From positions 1 through 64,000 of the forward strand of contig NZ_AUDK01000017.1 in assembly GCF_000425425.1 (NCBI RefSeq): 64,000 bases of DNA, read 5' to 3'. Every line of letters starts with the position of its first letter. Within the stretch, counting starts at the first letter, position 1. Both the position numbers and the translations under genes were made by a program. Below the pieces are notes generated by a model. It worked only from the letters and a program-made list of their open reading frames with translations, did no database searches and had not been told where the DNA came from. This DNA is from Flavobacterium daejeonense DSM 17708. Lineage in GTDB: Bacteria > Bacteroidota > Bacteroidia > Flavobacteriales > Flavobacteriaceae. This document shows positions 60,045 through 64,000 of the stretch, piece by piece.

Positions 60045-60974
60045 ATGAAAAGCATAAAAAAATTAAATCTAATATTCGCTCTTGTTTTGTCTTTTTCCGC
60101 ATTGGGACAGGATTATATACCGCTTTGGCCTAAAGGAAAAATGCTTAATTCAAAGGGAATGCAATTAGAGCGTATTGAAGAACGCGAACGTGTTACTCAG
60201 GTAGATGTGCCGGGAATGTATGCTTTTTTTACATCGAAAGAAGAAAATTCCGGAACGGCCGTTTTAATATTTCCGCCGGGAGGTTATCAAAAACTAACTT
60301 ATAACATTGCCGGATTACAATTAGCTAAATGGTTTAACACTATTGGGGTAAATGCCTTTGTAGTGATGTATAGAATGCCAACTTCTCCTGATTTAAAAAA
60401 TCCAGCTTTCGGCCCTTTAATGGATGGGCAAAGAGCTATGAAAATAGTTCGAGATAATGCTACAAAATGGGGAATTGATAAGAATAAAATAGGTGTCATG
60501 GGATGTTCAGCGGGTGGAGGTTTGGCTGCGAATTTGGCAACCATTAAAACCGATTATTCGAAAATAAATGACTCTTTAGATTCTGTGTCGATAAATCCTG
60601 ATTTTCAGATTATTGTTTCCGGTGCTATTAGTATGAAACAAAAGACCCATAAAGGGAGTCACGATGCCTTATTAGGAAAAAAAACTTCAGACGAATTAGA
60701 GACTCTTTTTTCGGGAGAATTAAATGTTGATTCAGCTACTTCTCCGGCTTTTGTGGTGTGTGCAGCAAATGATCCGGTTGTTAATCCATTAAACAGTTTA
60801 CAATATTATAATGCTCTTTTACAGTCAAAAGTGATACAATCAGCATTACATATCTTTCCACAGGGAGGGCATTCAATCGCTTTAAGAAACAACCCTGGTT
60901 CTACGGAACTTTGGACTAGTCTATGTGAACTTTGGTTAAAAGAGTTGGGATTTTTAAAAACTAAGATGTATTAA
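60045..60974 (+). CDS. Alpha/beta-hydrolase esterase
   Basis: A 309-residue exported enzyme (signal peptide LVLSFSALGQ). It has FPPGGYQ for the oxyanion hole, GCSAGGGLAA with the nucleophile Ser, NDPVVNPLNS with the Asp and GGHSIALRN with the His: a complete catalytic triad. It belongs to the acetyl-xylan/acetyl-esterase-like group found in many pectin and xylan PULs, probably removing acetyl esters. It follows pectinesterase in the same direction. The ATG at 60045 is preferred over the upstream open frame at 59979, which overlaps the pectinesterase. Confidence 0.8.
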   Translation: MKSIKKLNLIFALVLSFSALGQDYIPLWPKGKMLNSKGMQLERIEERERVTQVDVPGMYAFFTSKEENSGTAVLIFPPGGYQKLTYNIAGLQLAKWFNTIGVNAFVVMYRMPTSPDLKNPAFGPLMDGQRAMKIVRDNATKWGIDKNKIGVMGCSAGGGLAANLATIKTDYSKINDSLDSVSINPDFQIIVSGAISMKQKTHKGSHDALLGKKTSDELETLFSGELNVDSATSPAFVVCAANDPVVNPLNSLQYYNALLQSKVIQSALHIFPQGGHSIALRNNPGSTELWTSLCELWLKELGFLKTKMY

Positions 60975-61431
60975 ATTATATTTTTATAAACGGAAGAGAA
61001 ATTTTCGATCGAAAAAATCCACATTAAAATCATTTTTTAGTGCGGATTTTTTTTTTGAGAAAAAGTGAATAATACTTTAAATTGGTTTAGGCCTAGTATT
61101 GCAATTTGTTTTAAACTTCCTTTAAAAACAAGGGTTTTGGTAATTTGACCCCCTTCAATTTGTATTTTATCCCTGTTCTTCAGTTTACTAAAACTTACTT
61201 TTGAAATAAACAAAATGCATTTTATTCAGGTTAAAATTTATATAAATGAATTTTAATTATTATAAAAATGCAATTGTTTAATTTTTATTGTTAAACCTTA
61301 TAAAATATTTTTTATGTAAAAAAAGACTTCCACTTTTTTTCTGGAGATTTTTAGTTGAATAGAGTTTACCATCAAAAAAAATTCAACTCTCCGGGACGCC
61401 AACAATTATTAACTAACTAAACCAAAAAATT
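60975..61431 (+). other. Intergenic region (457 bp) ahead of second susC
   Basis: A terminator (listed separately) and a TTTTCGATCGAAAA palindrome (61002-61015) lie at the left. The remaining ~370 bp are AT-rich with no ORF or RNA I can support; they must contain the second susC promoter, for which no exact TAnnTTTG was identified. A CCAACAATTATTAACTAACT stretch precedes the ATG. Confidence 0.5.
61013..61056 (+). terminator. Terminator after the esterase gene
   Basis: An imperfect hairpin: AAAAATCC at 61013-61020 pairs with GGATTTTT in 61044-61051, extended by TTAGTG pairing with CATTA; a run of T residues follows. Likely end of the pectinesterase-esterase transcript. Confidence 0.7.
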
Positions 61432-64000
61432 ATGAAGAATTATTTGTCGAAGGACAACTTTGACTTGTTTCAATTTTTGAAGAGAAAAACGCTATTGTTT
61501 TCAATTGCATTTTCTTTAATTGAATTTACAATTAGTGCTAATGTCAAATCTAAAACCATAAATTATTTAAATGGCAGATATACAGAAGTCAATACATTAA
61601 CTGATGTTATTCAAAATGAAATAACAGTAAAAGGTACGGTGGTTGATAGCAATGGCATGGGGGTACCTGGTGTTACAGTACTTTTAAAGGGAACTAAAAA
61701 TAGTGTTGTAACTGATATTGATGGAAAATTTGTAATTGCAAATGTTCCTGCTAATGGTCATCTGGTTTTTTCATTTATAGGAATGGAAACCCGTGATGTA
61801 GCAATAGCAGGAAAAACAACTTTGTCCATAACAATGAAAGATTCAGCAACTGATCTTGACGAAGTAAAGGTAGTTTCTTTTGGATACGGAACGATAAAGA
61901 AAGAAAACCTGTTAGGTTCTGTAGCTTCCATAGGAGCAAAAGAATTATCTAAAATTCCTGTAACGAATGTAGCAGAAGCGATGGCAGGACGATTGGCAGG
62001 TGTAAGTGTACAATCAGTCGATGGTGCTCCTGGTGCCGATATTGTAATTCGCGTGAGGGGAGGAGGATCTATTACTCAGGACAACTCACCTTTATATGTT
62101 GTAGATGGTTTTATAGTGAGTAATATAAATGATATACCACCAAGTGATATTCAGAGTATTGATATTTTGAAAGATGCTGCTACTACAGCTATTTATGGTG
62201 CTCAGGGAGCTAATGGTGTTGTAGTTATTACAACCAAAAAACCTAAAGTTGGAAAAACAACTATAAGTTACAACTCTTACATGCAGTTGTTAAAATTACC
62301 AAAAGACAGAAAATTAGATGTATTGTCACCATACGAATATGTTCAAATGCAATATGAAACGGCAAGAATGAAATCGGATGCTGACGTTCGAAATTTTGAA
62401 AAATATTTTGGAAAATTCGATGATTTAGAACTTTATAAATATAAAAAAGCTAACGACTGGCAAGATGAAGTTTTAGGTAATTCTACTATTTCCAGATATA
62501 ATAATTTAAGTATTTCCGGAGGAAGCGAAAAAACAAAAATGTCTTTGAGCTATACTTCCAATAGAGATCAGGGATTAATGATTGGATCCGGGTTAAATCG
62601 TGATGTACTTAATTTTAAATTAAATCATGAAATCTCTAAAAAATTAAGATTGGATTTATCTTCCAGAATTACAAATTTAGAAGTGGATGGAGCCGGAACT
62701 TCTGGTAGTTCTCAAATTAGAATTAAAAATCTAGTGACATCAAGACCTACAAATGGTATTGCTGATGAATTAGAATTTGATATTGCTAATGTAGATAATG
62801 AAGACGATTATCAGTCATTTATTTTGAATTTGATAAATCCGGTAGATTTAGTAAAGCAGGATTGGAGAAAAAGAACTACAAGAACTTATGTGTTTAATGC
62901 CGGATTATCATGGGATATTTTAGATAATTTAAAGGCACAATCTACAGTAACAACCAGTAGATCTTTTGGAGAAAATTTACGTTTTTATGGTCCTTTGACA
63001 GGTGTAGCGCAACAGGAGGGAAATAGTAGACCATTAGGAACAAAAGATAACTCGGAAGGTTTTTCATATAGAGTATCAAATACTGTAAATTATGATTTTA
63101 AAAATATAGGGGAGCATCAATTAGGAATTTTATTAGGGCAGGAAGTACGTTCCAGTGGTGGAAAATCGCAACATGCCAGAGTGGAGGATTTTAGAGAATC
63201 TATTACTCCTAAAGAAATGTTTGCCTCCATGAATTTAGGGACTTTAATAGAATATAGTACTTATGAAAATACGGATGAAAATTATTATTCTTTCTTTGGA
63301 AGACTAAATTATTCTTTTAAAGACAAATATTTATTTACAGCAACCGCCCGTCGCGATGCCTCAAGTAAATTTAGCAAGGAAAATAATGTTGGTATATTTC
63401 CGGCATTTGCAATAGGATGGAAAATATCTAATGAACCATTTTTTAAAAATTCTAAAATTGTTGATGAATTAAAATTAAGATTGACTTATGGGGAAACAGG
63501 AAATGACAGAATTTCTGCAAACTCAACAAAATTCTTATTTAAATCAGATACTAATAATGGACCTGGTTTTGGAACTAATAATTACAATGTATATTATGGA
63601 ATAAACGGGAATGTATTATTTAATCCGGATTTGATTTGGGAGACAACTATCAACAGAAATGCAGGATTAGATTTCAGATTATTTAATTCAATGATTAATG
63701 GTAGTTTGGATGTTTACAGAAACACAACTAAAGATTTATTATTACAATCTGCTGTTTCTCAAACATCAGGATTTAGTTCACAATGGGCAAATATTGGTAG
63801 TACGTCTAATGAAGGAGTTGAGTTAGCCGTAAATACAAATTTGATTAATAAAAAAGATTTTTCCCTGAATTTTAATTTCAATATAGGAACCAATAAAGCT
63901 AAAATAGTTGCTTTAGATGGTACAACAGAACGTTTTATCCAATCGAACTGGGGTAGTACAGACTTAAAAGACCGAGATGATTATTATTTAAGAGTAGGTA
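61432..64000 (+). CDS. susC: Second SusC-like TonB-dependent receptor (3' end outside window)
   Basis: An open frame of at least 856 codons from ATG at 61432 to the window edge. MKNYLSKDNFDLFQFLKRK precedes a hydrophobic signal segment. A carboxypeptidase-D-regulatory-like domain (VKGTVVDSNGMGVPGVTV) and plug (LYVVDGFIVSNINDIPPSDI, then DAATTAIYGAQGANGVVVIT) follow, then barrel strands. It takes up oligosaccharides, by context from pectin. It is more diverged from the first SusC in its plug and N-terminus. A SusD partner is expected just outside the window. Confidence 0.9.
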   Translation, partial: MKNYLSKDNFDLFQFLKRKTLLFSIAFSLIEFTISANVKSKTINYLNGRYTEVNTLTDVIQNEITVKGTVVDSNGMGVPGVTVLLKGTKNSVVTDIDGKFVIANVPANGHLVFSFIGMETRDVAIAGKTTLSITMKDSATDLDEVKVVSFGYGTIKKENLLGSVASIGAKELSKIPVTNVAEAMAGRLAGVSVQSVDGAPGADIVIRVRGGGSITQDNSPLYVVDGFIVSNINDIPPSDIQSIDILKDAATTAIYGAQGANGVVVITTKKPKVGKTTISYNSYMQLLKLPKDRKLDVLSPYEYVQMQYETARMKSDADVRNFEKYFGKFDDLELYKYKKANDWQDEVLGNSTISRYNNLSISGGSEKTKMSLSYTSNRDQGLMIGSGLNRDVLNFKLNHEISKKLRLDLSSRITNLEVDGAGTSGSSQIRIKNLVTSRPTNGIADELEFDIANVDNEDDYQSFILNLINPVDLVKQDWRKRTTRTYVFNAGLSWDILDNLKAQSTVTTSRSFGENLRFYGPLTGVAQQEGNSRPLGTKDNSEGFSYRVSNTVNYDFKNIGEHQLGILLGQEVRSSGGKSQHARVEDFRESITPKEMFASMNLGTLIEYSTYENTDENYYSFFGRLNYSFKDKYLFTATARRDASSKFSKENNVGIFPAFAIGWKISNEPFFKNSKIVDELKLRLTYGETGNDRISANSTKFLFKSDTNNGPGFGTNNYNVYYGINGNVLFNPDLIWETTINRNAGLDFRLFNSMINGSLDVYRNTTKDLLLQSAVSQTSGFSSQWANIGSTSNEGVELAVNTNLINKKDFSLNFNFNIGTNKAKIVALDGTTERFIQSNWGSTDLKDRDDYYLRVG

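Noticed and set aside
1-64000. tRNA, rRNA, CRISPR or phage-defence system
   Set aside because: No cloverleaf, rRNA signature, regularly spaced repeats or recognised defence genes were found; the VWA/AAA+ pair alone is not sufficient for a defence call.

Overview
The window looks like a chromosomal segment of a flavobacterium (Bacteroidetes, Flavobacterium-like). Evidence: AT-rich DNA, weak or absent Shine-Dalgarno sites, TAnnTTTG-type promoter boxes, SusC/SusD outer-membrane uptake genes, lipoprotein-tagged glycoside hydrolases, and gene families typical of the group (GYF-domain protein, J-domain/KTSC protein, NagB-PIG-L fusion). No rRNA, tRNA or CRISPR was seen. The left edge cuts through an IS transposase.

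Region 1 (about 1-8.5 kb) is housekeeping or poorly known: transposase remnant, J-domain/KTSC protein, two hypotheticals, a CHASE/PAS histidine kinase with a CheY-like regulator, a small basic + small acidic protein pair ahead of a YchJ-like gene, and a VWA protein/AAA+ ATPase pair.

Region 2 (8.5-13.8 kb) is an L-fucose catabolic operon on the minus strand (Zn-dependent dehydrogenase, amidohydrolase lactonase, SDR dehydrogenase, FucP permease). It is divergent from a LacI-type repressor, and two near-identical 18-bp palindromic operators lie between them. Region 3 (13.9-17.1 kb) holds unrelated genes: saccharopine-dehydrogenase-like, 2H phosphoesterase, GYF protein and a hypothetical.

Region 4 (17.3-55.7 kb) is the core of the window: a very large glycan-utilisation locus best read as a machine for N-glycans and glyco-asparagine. 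It encodes two GH29 fucosidases, three GH92 mannosidases, GH130 phosphorylase, GH18, GH20, GH35, GH3, a glycosylasparaginase, a CBM9-like protein, an uncharacterised TIM-barrel lipoprotein, an SSS symporter, a NagB/PIG-L fusion, a LytS/LytTR two-component system, a SusC/SusD pair, then CutC, a FucP/NagP-type transporter, a neuraminidase-like protein, a RhaM-type mutarotase and an M28 peptidase. The set removes Gal, GlcNAc, Fuc, Man and possibly Xyl, cleaves the core and the GlcNAc-Asn bond, and feeds GlcNAc, mannose and fucose into metabolism. The fucose operon nearby would burn the fucose released. GH3, two different GH29s and GH35, together with a pectin-type cluster next door, make plant complex N-glycans the most attractive substrate, but this is inference.

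Region 5 (55.8-64 kb) appears to start a second, pectin-related locus: GH2 enzyme, CE8 pectinesterase, alpha/beta-hydrolase esterase, and a second SusC-like receptor that runs off the right edge.
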